64,000 nt of DNA from the NCBI GenBank assembly GCA_009792885.1, contig WMCF01000033.1, forward strand, positions 3,971,344 to 4,035,343. Reading direction: 5' to 3'. The notes beneath the pieces are model-generated. The model was given only the letters and a program-made list of their open reading frames with translations. It was not told the DNA's origin and searched no databases. The stretch's first letter is position 1, and each line of letters opens with the position of its first letter. This document shows positions 1 through 11,130 of the stretch, one piece after another. Both the position numbers and the translations under genes were made by a program. Origin of the DNA: Eremophila alpestris peregrina. Its lineage: Eukaryota > Chordata > Aves > Passeriformes > Alaudidae.

Positions 1-992
1 ATCTAAAAGACATATATCATTTCAAGATTCTTCTTTTTGTTTCTAATTACTTAAATATTTCATAGTAGTTATTATTAAAATAGATAAACTAGAAAGGTAC
101 GGCTAGTTTAACACTATTAAAGAAACTAGTTTCAAGAGATTTATACAATGTTACACTGCCGTAAGAAAATAACCACAGAGAAGGGGCGTACTTATCCACA
201 TATAAGAATAGGTCCGTTTATATTATGGGATTCCCCAGACAAAGATTCTATGGCTCAAAGTAAAAGAGATGTCAGCAGCAGGTTGAAAACACACCATATT
301 ACAAAATCTCAAATAAGACACACAAAACTAACTATTAACTGTCTATATGTTATTTTTTCTTCAGTTTCAACACATCGGCATTAAGCACAATTTTTGTCAA
401 GTAAAAGCCAGATACTTTTTCTCCATCTAGTCCAGCCTTGGAACAAGCAAGGTGGGAGTAACATTTGAGTTCAGCATGTCAAGTTTTACTTGAAAGAAAA
501 GAGAAAGCTTCCACAGGAATCCCATTTAAATAACTAAATACAAAACGCTTTAGCGATTTTCTCATGCCTGTTTGTGAAGCAACTGTAGATGGTGCTTTTT
601 ACTGTTCATCCTTTCAAAAACACTCCAGCGGGGACCTTTCTCACTACTTGTTTTGCTGTGCCGCGGCGTTACTCGCGCTGAGCAGGCCAGCTCGTCCCCC
701 ACGAGCATCCCCGCGCTCGCCCCCGCGGCCCGCAAGGCCAGAAGGGCCCGCAGGGGCCCCGCCACTGACACCGGCCGGCCCCCGCGGGGACACGGCCCCG
801 GCCCGGCCCGGCCCGGCCCGGCCGCTCCCGCCGCACCGTGACCGCCGGCCCGCCGCCGCTGCTGCCGCTTCCAGGCCGGGCGCCAGGGAGCCCAGCAACG
901 CAGGGCCCGCGGGGGATGGAGCGGGAGCGCTCGGAGGGCCGGCCGCCCGCGGGGTTATCTCGGGGAGAGGCCGGGCCGCGGGAGCCACTCAC
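1..992 (-). other. STAM: STAM intron 1, 5' part (runs off the left edge)
   Basis: This is the beginning of the first intron of STAM, which is transcribed towards the left edge. The donor on the minus strand is GTGAGT, complementary to 987-992. From about 640 to 992 it is GC-rich and belongs to the CpG island. It includes a G-run repeat on the STAM sense strand (796-819). From 1 to about 600 it is ordinary AT-rich sequence in which I see no exon or clear repeat. Confidence 0.85.
795..819 (-). other. Potential G-quadruplex repeat in STAM intron 1
   Basis: The plus strand carries five C-runs (796-799, 802-804, 807-809, 812-814, 817-819) separated by GG. On the STAM sense strand these read as five G-runs with two-base loops, a canonical quadruplex pattern, about 170 nt downstream of the exon-1 donor. 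The tract is a short GGGCC-type pentanucleotide repeat. Folding is inferred from pattern only. Confidence 0.7.
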
Positions 993-1032
993 CCACATCC
1001 TGGTCGAAGGGGTTGGTGGCGAAAAGCGGCAT
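993..1032 (-). CDS. STAM: STAM coding exon 1 (signal transducing adaptor molecule, partial)
   Basis: STAM is an ESCRT-0 subunit that pairs with HGS/HRS on early endosomes and sorts ubiquitinated cargo through its VHS, UIM and SH3 regions. Seen here: the minus-strand ATG at 1032-1030 opens MPLFATNPFDQDV, the N-terminus I recognise for vertebrate STAM. A single G then precedes the donor GTGAGT, which fits the next family residue (Glu, split codon G|AG). The exon supplies 13 residues plus one base and ends just before the VHS domain, so no functional domain lies in the window. The start sits in a GC-rich leader with (GCC)n tracts upstream. An in-frame CTG/GTG-type extension is open further upstream, but the family N-terminus starts at this ATG. 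The paralogue STAM2 shares a similar N-terminus; divergent linkage to HACD1 favours STAM. All later exons are outside the window. Confidence 0.93.
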
Positions 1033-1330
1033 CGCGGGGCGGGGGGCGGCCGCCCCTCCCGGCAGCGCGGCGGCGGCGAGAGAGACAGAGAGAGCGCAGC
1101 CCTCGGCGGCGGCGGCGGCTCCTCCCGCCCCGGGCTGCTCCGCCGCCACCTCCTCCCAGGCCCGGGCACCGCCTCCCGCGCAGCACGCCGGGAACCGGGC
1201 TGGGCCCGCCGGGAACCGGGGCTGGGCCTGCCGTCGCTGCCCGGCGTTCCGCGGGGCCCCGGCAGCGACACCCGGCCCTGGCCTGCCCCACCGCCCCAGA
1301 CGGGCATCTGAGCGCCGGCACGGCTACCCG

Positions 1331-3533
1331 AGACAGACGTCTATACTATATAGTTACGTGGAGCTCTTTCGTCCCCCCTGTTCGGTAGACGAAACGGTTT
1401 TGTACCCAGACACGTTCGCTTTCTATGGAAAATTTTGGAGCTTCTCTAAACGTTGGCCTGACTGAATATTTTCATTGCTAATGCCATGGTGCGTGTGCCA
1501 TGGGTTAGCCTGACAGCAAAGTGCCGGCTGGTGGTTATGGCAGCATCTCTCACTGCATCGCACGGCAGCTTGACCTCACATCCCATGGAGAGCAGCAGCT
1601 ATCAGCTGCTCACAGGGCCTGGAATATCCCGTGGTTTCCTATCTTGGTGCTCCACTTTGTAAGCCCATGTTGCTGGCTTCAGTGGGGTGTGTCCCACGTT
1701 AACAATATGACTCACAGGATAAGACACGTTCTGCCTATTCCTGCTGTGACACAGAACTCATTATCCTTAAGGCCTTTTAGTACTGTTCGATTACTTTGAA
1801 CTAGTTGGATTGCAAATTAAGTAAAACTAGGCTCATGTATATGCTTGGGGAAAGAGTCAGACACAGAGCAATAAGGGCATATCACAGGCATGCAAACAAG
1901 AAATGAAAATGGTAGTATGACTGCAGGGCAGAAACACTAGATGCAATCAATCAATAGCACTAACCATGCTCAATAATGAATGTGATTCCATGCATTGGGC
2001 AGACTTCTGACACATCAAATGAAAACTGCACACCAAGCCACTTCCCACAAGGATCTACAGTCACTAGGCACTTTGTTATTTTACTAAGGTTTTTTTCCCC
2101 CAAAAAAAACTTCTTTACCTATTCATAGCAACTGCTTTCAGCAGCTAATGTAGGTCAGCATTGATCTACTGTATAGAACTGACTACTTGTAAGGAATTGC
2201 ATGTTTTCTTTGGATTCTACTTCAATTCAACGACTAGATATTCTCAGAGGATGCTTTACCTCCTCTCCATTCATCATCCCCCATTATGTTCACAAAAGAC
2301 ATATGGTAGATGTTCTCTGAGCCTGTTTATCCCCTCCTTTTTCATCCCTTCCTTCTGATTGGTTCAGAACGAATTGTAGGAGTCCTTTCAAAATAAGCTT
2401 TTATTCAGTAGTCCTGCAGGAAGAGCTAACACAACACATGTGGGGAACTGGAAGTCTAAACTGCCTTCAGCCTAAAAGCATTCCAACCCAACTTTCCTTC
2501 CCAATACTGTACTCAACACTTTGAAAAAAAAAGATACTCTATACCAGGAAGCATCTTAAGGCTCTGTAATCATGGCTCACATTTTGATTCTGTAATGACT
2601 TTTTTTACTGTGGACACAGTGTGAAGTCCTTCCAAAACTCCGTATTATATTGTATCTCCCTCTTTTCCCTGTCTCATGGCTCTAGCATTTTTCCATGGCA
2701 CTACAATAGGTGGTAGTTAGAGCACTTTCCCAGAAGTCTGAGGTTTGCCCTCTCAGACATAAATGGCTATAGAAACCAGCTTTTCCACCTTATGTGTGAG
2801 TAGTATAATGAATATGCCATTAAAAACAGGTGTGTTAATCTATATACTATTAATAAAGAGGTGTTAACTACATCTTTACTGGATGTAGTTCAAAATGCTT
2901 GTATTATTTCCTACTGCTGCCTAAGTTAGCTATCTAAAAGTAAGGCATCTAGTTCAAAGGTACAGTCTCAAATTGCATCTAATTTTGGGGTATCTACAGC
3001 TGAAAGAGAATGTAGCAACAACTGCCCTGTGCCCACAACTATGTGCTGCCACCGCATTTCTTCTATTAGATTTGGAATTTGATCCATTTCATTTGTGGCT
3101 GCACAATCAGCTGATCCAGCTGAAAACTGCCTCACTGCAGAGAAGTTCCCTGTTGGATCATGTCACACCTCTGACTCACCTTGGAATTAGATGAGGCATG
3201 TGAAGAGGTGGGAAGGCATGGCTGGGACACAACTTCAGCCATCTGGATCAGGAAAAACAGGCATGTCCAGGGGATTATTCATCTGTTCTATTTTGGACCT
3301 CATTATGAAGATGGCCTCTGCAGCAGTGACTCTGTTGATTTCACAGATGAGCTAATCTGTCCAACTGTTCTCTCTGACTTAGGGCTTGTCACTAGACAAG
3401 TTTTAAGTAGGGTGTTTTTTTTTTAAATATGTGCTACTTTTGTCTGAAGTAAGCAGTTCCAGATGACTGATGCAGATATTTCTTCTTCGCACACTTTTTA
3501 TATAGTACTATTGTTCAGATACAGCTAGGAGAT
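1331..3533. other. Intergenic spacer between STAM and HACD1, left part
   Basis: Unique-looking AT-rich sequence upstream of both divergent genes. I see no convincing coding exon, RNA gene or intact mobile element. Short open frames here lack codon bias and homology I recognise. Distal regulatory elements could be present but nothing marks them. Confidence 0.6.
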
Positions 3534-4056
3534 CATAGAATGGCTTAGAATGGACCTTAGAGGTAATCTAGTTCCAATCCCCCTGCCATGGGCAGGGACA
3601 CTTTCCACTACACTGGGTTGCTCAGACCTCTGTTCAATCTGGCCTTGAACCACTGCCAGGTTTAGGGCATCCACACCTTCTCTGGACATGTTCCAGAGCC
3701 TCACCACCCTGACAGTAAAGAATTTCTTCCTAGTATCTCATCTAAATCTACCCTGATTCAGTTTAAAGCCTTTACCCCTTGTCTTATTGCTGTGTCTCTA
3801 CAATGTCCTTGTTAAAAAGCCCCTCTCCAGCTTTCTTGTAGGCACCCTTCAGTACCAGAAGGCTGCACAGAGGTCTCCCAGAGCCTTCTCTTCTCCAGTC
3901 TGCACAGCCCCAGCCCTCTCAGCCCATCTGCATAGCAGAGCTGCTCCAGCCCTCAGATCATATTCATGGCCTCCTCTGCACTCCAGCAGGTTCACACCCT
4001 TCTTAAACTGGGGTCCCAGAGCTGAATGCAGTACTCCAGGTGGAGTCTCATAAAAG
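3534..4056 (-). mobile_element. CR1 LINE, 3' fragment, minus orientation
   Basis: The block starts on the plus strand with CATAGAATGG, the reverse complement of the CR1 3' end. It continues through diagnostic CR1 phrases such as CCCCCTGCCATGGGCAGGGA, a split 'TTCCAGAGCC' segment and CCAGAGCTGAATGCAGTACT near 4015-4035. About 520 bp of the 3' end is present with many substitutions, so it is an inactive 5'-truncated copy. CR1 is the main avian LINE family. Open frames inside it (for example 3525-3707 minus) are not host genes. Confidence 0.93.
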
Positions 4057-7000
4057 CAGGTATTCAGCTGATTTCCCGCAAACCCTCTTCCTGGATTTTA
4101 AAGATGTAGCATACATCTAAATTTGATTAAGTGTTTTATTTATGTTGTTTGTTCATATAATTTATTACTTATTTTTAAAATTATGATGAGTTTATCCATA
4201 TGATTCTGGATTCTGATGATATACAATTATTCATTTCTCTATAGTCTTCAGTAAGAAAGCATACTTAGGAGCAGTAACTTGTAAATAACAATCTGCTGAA
4301 GTTCTAATGTTGTTTACAATCAGTGAATTGTCACTCATCTGCATTAGACAAGCATTTTCTTAAAATAAGACAAAACCCTTGTAGCCATGGAGGTCCACTC
4401 CAGTTCCAGTTTTCTGGGGTAGTATTTTATTTGTCATGCCCATTTATTTTAGCATATCTTAGTTTTATAGCTGCTGCATTGTAAAAATAAGGTGTTTGAT
4501 GCCAGGAGAAGTCAGGCCAGTACACTTCTAGCAAGGAGACAGATATGAAGAACAATAATTGTCTCACAAATCAGTCCCACTGACCTTTATTTTAACTGCA
4601 TTTTCATTATAGTCCACTGTGTACATTGCTTTTGGAACTGGAAGCTGTGAAGAAAGGATAATCAAAGGAAAAGAGAAAGGTTCAGAACAGAGCAAGCTCC
4701 AGCCATCCATTTAGTCACAGCTTATATCTTTGACAGGGCAAGTACAAAATGTTTTGGATGGCATACAAGGTGTTGTAATGCATAACAATGTGATGATATG
4801 ACAAAGACAAAATTTTTCCTGCTTACAGGGCACATGTAGATGCTTTAACTACTGGACCACAGTGATTTACTTCCCATTTGTAATTTTATTGTATATGTTC
4901 TAATATTTTGCAAGTGTCCAAGCAGCATGGCTTACATTATTCTTATCCATTCCTTTATGTATAGAGAAAATAAGTGAAACATATCAATACAGTATGTCTG
5001 GTGTCTACTGTTAGGAAACCTGGCTAAAATTATTTAATTGTCCCTTTTTATTTAATAACTTAATATTTGTGAAGTATGCAACTAGGATTTTATGAAGCAT
5101 ATAACCTGAGTTCCTTCTATGTAATCCTAGAACTAGGCAAAGATTCTACTAATAAATTGTAAAATAATTCGTTTTGCCCTGACCACATTAAAAATTGTGG
5201 TGTGCAACCTTCTAGTTAATATTTGCACACAGATGCCAGAAACAAGGGGTTATATTTTCCTCAATCTGAATTCAAAGCAGTAATTTCAAAGCAACTCCCA
5301 AGAAGTAATATTTCACATATTTACACTGAAGTTTTGTTAAATGATTTTGGACAACAAGTTCATTGAAGTCAAACACAAAAATATGTTCATCCTACTTGTT
5401 TGAGTAATCTCATGGTGATGTGATGTTCCTGTGAAAGGCAGAAAACCTGTCCTGGCTGCTGGGTCTTTGGGTGCCTGGGCTTCCCTGGGGGTGCTGGGCA
5501 CAGCATCACTCTGTGCCAGCTTCCCAACACTGCTGTAGGGAGCCACTTGTCCTGGTGCTTTTTTTGGCACAAACCTCTCTTCTCAGGGTGGCCAAACTGA
5601 CTGCACCCAATATGGTCACTTTCCCATGCTGATAATTCAGACCAGTTTTCAACCAATGATGAGGTTAAAATTAATCTTTTTGTTCTCCACCACTCTTTGA
5701 AGAAGGAAATAAAAATACTTCTATTGACCACAACAGGCATCAGATTGGAACACTACCCACTTGATAAAGAGCCCTTTTTAATTCAAGCTCTTGAAATAAA
5801 ACTCACTAACAAGTTTAGATTGTTTCTGCTCTGAAACTAGTAATGGAAGCAGTCTCCTCTATAGAGATTGTAGTTCTCACACAAGCAAGCTACCATTGAA
5901 ATACTCAGAAAATCAGAAAGAATTTTTAGTATTATTCAAGTGTGTTTTGTGAAACCCCGTGAAAAATTTGCCCTGATATCTCTTGGGCAAGGTAGAAAAG
6001 CTTCTTTATAAGAAGAATATTACTTTCATTGCATAATATAGAAAAGGGAATTTAACAAGGTATTTATGCTACCAGTAAATTTCCAAAGTGTATTCTATTT
6101 TACTCACATGAACAGTTCAATTGAACTTAATAGTACTAATTTCATTTTTAATCTTTATAGATATATATATACAATTAGAACATTAGAGTGGAATTAGCTT
6201 CTTGACACAGCCAGTCTGCAGTGTGCAAAGATTCCAACTGTGCAGATCACATCATATTTAAAATATCCCATAAAGAAAATAATTGTTGTACAGCATTTAA
6301 TTAGTCTATTATAGCAAAAAGTACACTGAGTTTGGATAAATCAAAAACTCAGATAAACCAAACTCAAATGAGCAGGATAATCATCTCCCTTTAACATGTG
6401 CTGGTTCTTCAACGTTGCAGTTTGCATTATGGTTTTGTTCCTGGAGAGGATTAAATAGAACAATACACCAGGGCATCCCAGGCTTAATGTGCTTTTCAGA
6501 ACATTTAATAAACCAGTGGGTTACAGATATGTAGAATCAATAATTTTCATACAAAAACTTCTAAATGTTCACACCAGAATTTTTGTATTTTTGTAGCAGA
6601 AATATGAAATTCCACTTCAGCCTGTGTTCATGTCACTTATTTTCCTTTGTTGACTACTGAGCTGTACAGTCAGAGGTTTAACATGAATAATTTATTTTGC
6701 AGTAGCAGTGCAAAGCTCCAACTGCTTCAGAAGTGCCAAATATGAGATCTTCTAGTTCTTCCCATAAAATTTTTGCAATCCATTCTACACCACATCTTTT
6801 GAAAGCATTTTCTATCAAATTCCTAGCATAGTAAATTAAATAATAGCTATACACATCTGGATGGATGCACAAAAAGATACATACAGTGTTGTTCAATTTA
6901 GACAAAATTCTGCTTATTTGCATTTATCCTTGAATACCTCACTGATTCCTACATACCATAAAGCTAAAACAGTGTGCAAATAGTATATATAAAGTCTGTT

Positions 7001-10000
7001 GTCTAAACACATTGTTCTTGCAGTGTTGGGAACATTAACTGAAGACAGGGCAGAAGGACAAGCAGAATCAAAGCTGTTAAATTTTTTAACAAATTCCTCT
7101 TGCCAGGATTTGAAGTTACTGTCTAACATTTAACCAGTCTGAAGTATAAAGGTAATTCTGCAGGGTCCATATCAACTAGTTCTTGAAGCATTCGGTAGTA
7201 GATGACCTTCCCCCGTGATGGTGGAGCTAACAAATCATTATATTATTTTCAGAGCATTACAATTTTTCATTCCATAGAAGTGTTTCCATACTGAATAGAT
7301 ACATTTTGTAACAAAAACCCCAAAACACTGTAGAACGTTTCATTAGAAAATAGTCTCATATAAGCTTCACTTTGTATTTCTGGAAATAGGTTGGAAGTAA
7401 AAACCATTCAGCTTTATAAGGTTGTGTGTATCTGTGTGTGCAATAGGAATCTAGAAGTAAAATGGACATTGATAATATCAAGCATGAAGAAGACCAAGAA
7501 AACCACTCATTTTTGTAGTAACAGTATAGCAGTGTTGATGATATGGAGCTAGAGTAAATAAAGGTAAACTGCCAGGGAAGATTGAAAATGAATATGAAAC
7601 ACAATGATGCTCTCACAACATAAAAGACCATGCTCTGACTGTCTTAAATTTATTGGAAAGGTTGGTTTGTGTTTGAATAACAGCAAAGTTCACCTCAATT
7701 CATAAGCCAGTCATAACTGATTTTAAAAGGTGATTTAGATAATGCAATTAATTTATAAGCCTATTCACTTCTATTGATTAAATTTCTGTATGTAAAGAAA
7801 ATCTGTCTTATGAATCTCTTTGAGATTTTTTGAGGGTCAAAAGGTGCTAACCAAAGTTGAAATATTAGATGAAGTAATTCCAGTACTATAAAAAACATTA
7901 TTTCTAATTAAGTACAGATACTCTACTTAATGCTTTGAAAATAGCTGACACTTTATCAAATTTAAATAAAGGGTTCAGAAAATTCAGACTAAGAACCACA
8001 AATATATACATTGTAATTGACAAATCACGGTTTGAAGACTAACAATGTGAAACTTACGAAAAAGAAAATACGTTTCAACTAATTTATTGCAATTCCTGGA
8101 ACACATAATTATAAAAACAGATTTGTAAAAAAAAGCATTAACACAACAAATATGTTTTGAAAATGCTGCTGATAAAGTGTCACACAGGAACTACCCAGGA
8201 TATGAAGTAGCTACAGATTAAGGAAAAAAATAACTCAATGGATTAAAACATGGGAAATGGAAACAAGGAGAAAGTTTATTACAGCAAAATTAGAGAAGTG
8301 GGGTGTTTATGAAAGTTCTGTGTTATATTTTGTGCTTACTACTTTAATAAATACTTGGGAAACAAATGGAGATGACAAAACTTGCAAATGGAACAAAATA
8401 TTTAATTTATTTAAATCCAGGAAAATATGATGGGGATCAGAAAGTTTTCATCAATTGGCTGAATGAGTAGTGTGATAGCAAAAAAAACTATAAACTTAAT
8501 AAATAGTAACCACAACATTAGAACAAACACATTGAGATGCTTATCCTCACCACTAAGTTCTGAATTGACTAAATCAACTGAAGACAAACCCAGTCATCAT
8601 TACAGATAATGTGGGCCTCCAAAATCAATAAATGTGAGCAAATAAATAGGGGAAGGAAAGTAATATAGAATTCTAAAGAGAATTAGACAAACATTACTTA
8701 TCAAATTTCAAAATATTCTGAGGAAAAGCATGGAAAACATTCAGGAAGGGATTTAAAAATGGAAAATTTTTACTTCAAAAGGAAAATGGAATTTGTTGTC
8801 TCGAATCTGCTGTGGGAAAATCTCAAAAGAAAAAAGGCAAAGGACAGCGAAAAGTAGTAAAAATAAAAATTGATATGTCATGTGTTTCTCCATGTATCAT
8901 AATTTAAGAAAGTCTTCATCAGTTAATGAATTCATAAACTGACAAAATCAAATGAGAAAAAACCCACTTATTCATAGTATGTAGTTCAGTTTTGATGCCT
9001 CTTTCAACACTACATTGTCAAAGCCAAAAAGAATAGTTTGAAGAGAGAAGAGTCATTCATGTCGAGAAAACATGTAAGATAGCAGGAATATCCAGAATTA
9101 AAATAATAAATATTGAAAACATTTTGGAAAACTACAGTTTAAACCAATTTATAGCTGTTGCACTGAGATGACATGCAGGCTCAGATTACCTTGTATTGGC
9201 ATAAACGTCTAAATTGGATCATTCAGTCCTGTGTGTAAATTCTTTGTCTTGACTTTTTAACTACAGGATTCTCAAATTGGATTATATTTATGACTTGAAC
9301 ACAAAAAGCATCTGTGCATGTATAATATTGTACCTACTTTAATCTCACTAGCATACACCATGTGCTCTTTTGCCAACTACTCGTTTGCACGTTACACATT
9401 TGCTGTTGCCAGTGGGTTTGTGTTTTAAGGCTGAAAGATGATCATCTGCTTGTGTGCTTTGGTGAGGAGGGGGAGACTTCAGTTTTGTTTGACACATCTC
9501 CTTATCTTTATGTGAAGGCCTCGACCTGAGACATCCAGGTGTCTTCACCACTGAGGTACCCACCCAATCCTAAAGTAGACAGACTTGGACTCTTTAAACT
9601 CTACAATCAGCATTTCAGATATCCTGATCCAGTTTTGGAATTCTTCTGTCTGTATATGCCTGTGTCCAAGGTATTTGGGCTGAGAGGCCAAGCTCACCAT
9701 GCTCAGCTGTGGAAATGAGGAGTTTGGATCCCCCAGCTAGCAGAGACTCAGCCAGGTGTCAGGATAGTGGGTGCAGCCCACACTTTTGAAGCATCAGTGT
9801 CACATCAACTCAGGCTAGGGCTGTCCCCCTTCCAGATCCAGTCCCAGCAATGCTACCTGTGCTGGCTTAGCTTCCCTATGCACATGCACAGAAAGCAGAC
9901 ATTTACAAGGTAACATGGCATACTGAAATCTCATCCTTCAGTCTGCCACCTGGATGCTCTTCAGGCCCTTGGAAGAAATTTCCCCTTCTCAGGTGTGAGC

Positions 10001-10230
10001 CTTAGTCTTCCTCATGTGTTGAGGGTGGTATTTATGGAGACCTACCAGATGCTGCAGGTCACCCTGGCAGGTGGCTGTTTGGCCTCTGAGGTGGGGGCCT
10101 GGGCATGTTCCCACCAGTCGGCCTCTGGCCAGACTCGCAGGTGCTCAATCTCAGACACATATTTCTGCGTTTCCAAGAGCTGCGCTATTTTCTGTCACTT
10201 TTTCTGAGGTGGGCTGTGCCCGCTGCCAGC
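4057..10230. other. Intergenic spacer upstream of HACD1
   Basis: About 6 kb of mostly AT-rich sequence, especially A-rich from 7.9 to 9.3 kb. A GC-richer patch lies at about 5440-5570, and GC content rises from 9.6 kb towards the HACD1 island. I see no supported exon, tRNA, LTR or further clear CR1 copy. Open frames such as 5387-5740 and 7356-7631 (both minus) have no recognisable family. Confidence 0.6.
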
Positions 10231-11130
10231 AGTGAGGCCAGGTACCATCCCACCAGGATCTCCCCGCCGAAGGCGGCTCCCCCGCCCCCGCAGGCTCGGG
10301 CTGACCCGGGGAGACCCGCGGCGCGGAGGGAGGAGCGCGCAGGGCCATGTGAGCCGCTGGCGGCGGCAGCGGCCCTCGGGGAAGACAGATGGGGTGAGAG
10401 ACAGCGCTCGGTCCGGCTGTCAGCGCGGCCCCAGCCCCGCCGCGGAGGGAGCCCCTCCTCCCCGCCGTGTGCGCCGCGCTGCCGGCCGGGGAACCATGGC
10501 GTCCAGCGAGGAGGACGGAGGCGGCAACGGCGCTGTGGAGGAGAAGGAGAACGGCAAGAAGAAGAAGAAGCTGGGCGCCCTGGCCACGACCTGGCTCATC
10601 TTCTACAACGTCGCCATGACCGCGGGGTGAGCGGGCGCGGGCGGCAGCGCGGCGCCTCCGCGGGGCGCGGAGCGGGGGCGGCGCGGCCGGGGCGAGGCTG
10701 GGGCCGGGCGGCGGCCGGGCGGGAGCTCCGGGACGCGGGGCAGCCGCCGGGAGCGGGGCTCTCCTCGCCTGCCGGCCATTGCCTAATACGGTGCAGCGCT
10801 CAGCCGCCGGCGCGTCACCCCGCGCCCGCCGCGGAGGTTAAGTATAGCCGGGACCGGAATGCCGGGCGGGGGAGCCGCGTCCCTCGGCGCGGCCCCGCCG
10901 GGTGCGGAGGGGGCTGCTGGACGCCCGCGGAGAGCCGGCAGCGCTCCTCGGTGCCACCGCGGGCTTCAGGGCCGGGGCGCCGTGCGGGGCGGCGCGCTCG
11001 GGTCGGTGCGCCCTGGCTCGGAGCGAGCGGAGCCCGCCCCGCTCCCGGCAGGCAGAGCTGTCCAAAGCCGGCGCGGCCCGCGGGGATGAGCGGGCACCGC
11101 TGGCGCGGGAAGAGCTGCAGTAGCCCAGGA
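10231..11130 (+). promoter_or_regulatory. HACD1: CpG-island promoter and first exon region of HACD1
   Basis: A roughly 900-bp GC- and CpG-rich block spans the HACD1 leader, exon 1 and the start of intron 1. No TATA box is evident. The leader frame is open upstream of the chosen start without an ATG. Two very short upstream ORFs occur in the likely 5' UTR: an ATG immediately followed by TGA (10347-10352) and ATG GGG TGA (10389-10397). Whether they are transcribed depends on the unknown start site. Confidence 0.85.
10496..10626 (+). CDS. HACD1: HACD1 coding exon 1
   Basis: Encodes residues 1-43 plus two bases of Gly44: the cytosolic acidic and Lys-rich N-terminus, then the start of the first membrane helix (LGALATTWLIFYNVAMTAG). 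Donor GG|GTGAGC. The N-terminal part differs from mammals as expected for a fast-evolving tail, while the helix is conserved. Confidence 0.96.

Larger units (their letters stand above)
640..1330 (-). promoter_or_regulatory. STAM: CpG-island promoter of STAM
   Basis: Very GC- and CpG-rich block surrounded by AT-rich DNA, covering STAM exon 1, its 5' leader and the start of intron 1. A (CGG)n-type tract lies at 1104-1119 in the leader. I see no TATA box; the leader probably starts between about 1100 and 1300, but the start site cannot be placed from sequence. Open frames across this block in several phases are by-products of GC richness. Confidence 0.85.

Noticed and set aside
564..1388. 274-codon plus-strand open frame and several overlapping frames
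   Set aside because: They cover the STAM CpG island, where GC richness removes stop codons. The product is Pro/Arg/Ala-rich low complexity, antisense to STAM exon 1.
10232..10495. N-terminal extension of HACD1 upstream of 10496
   Set aside because: The frame is open but contains no ATG (it would begin at GTG) and encodes Arg/Pro-rich sequence unlike the human extended form.
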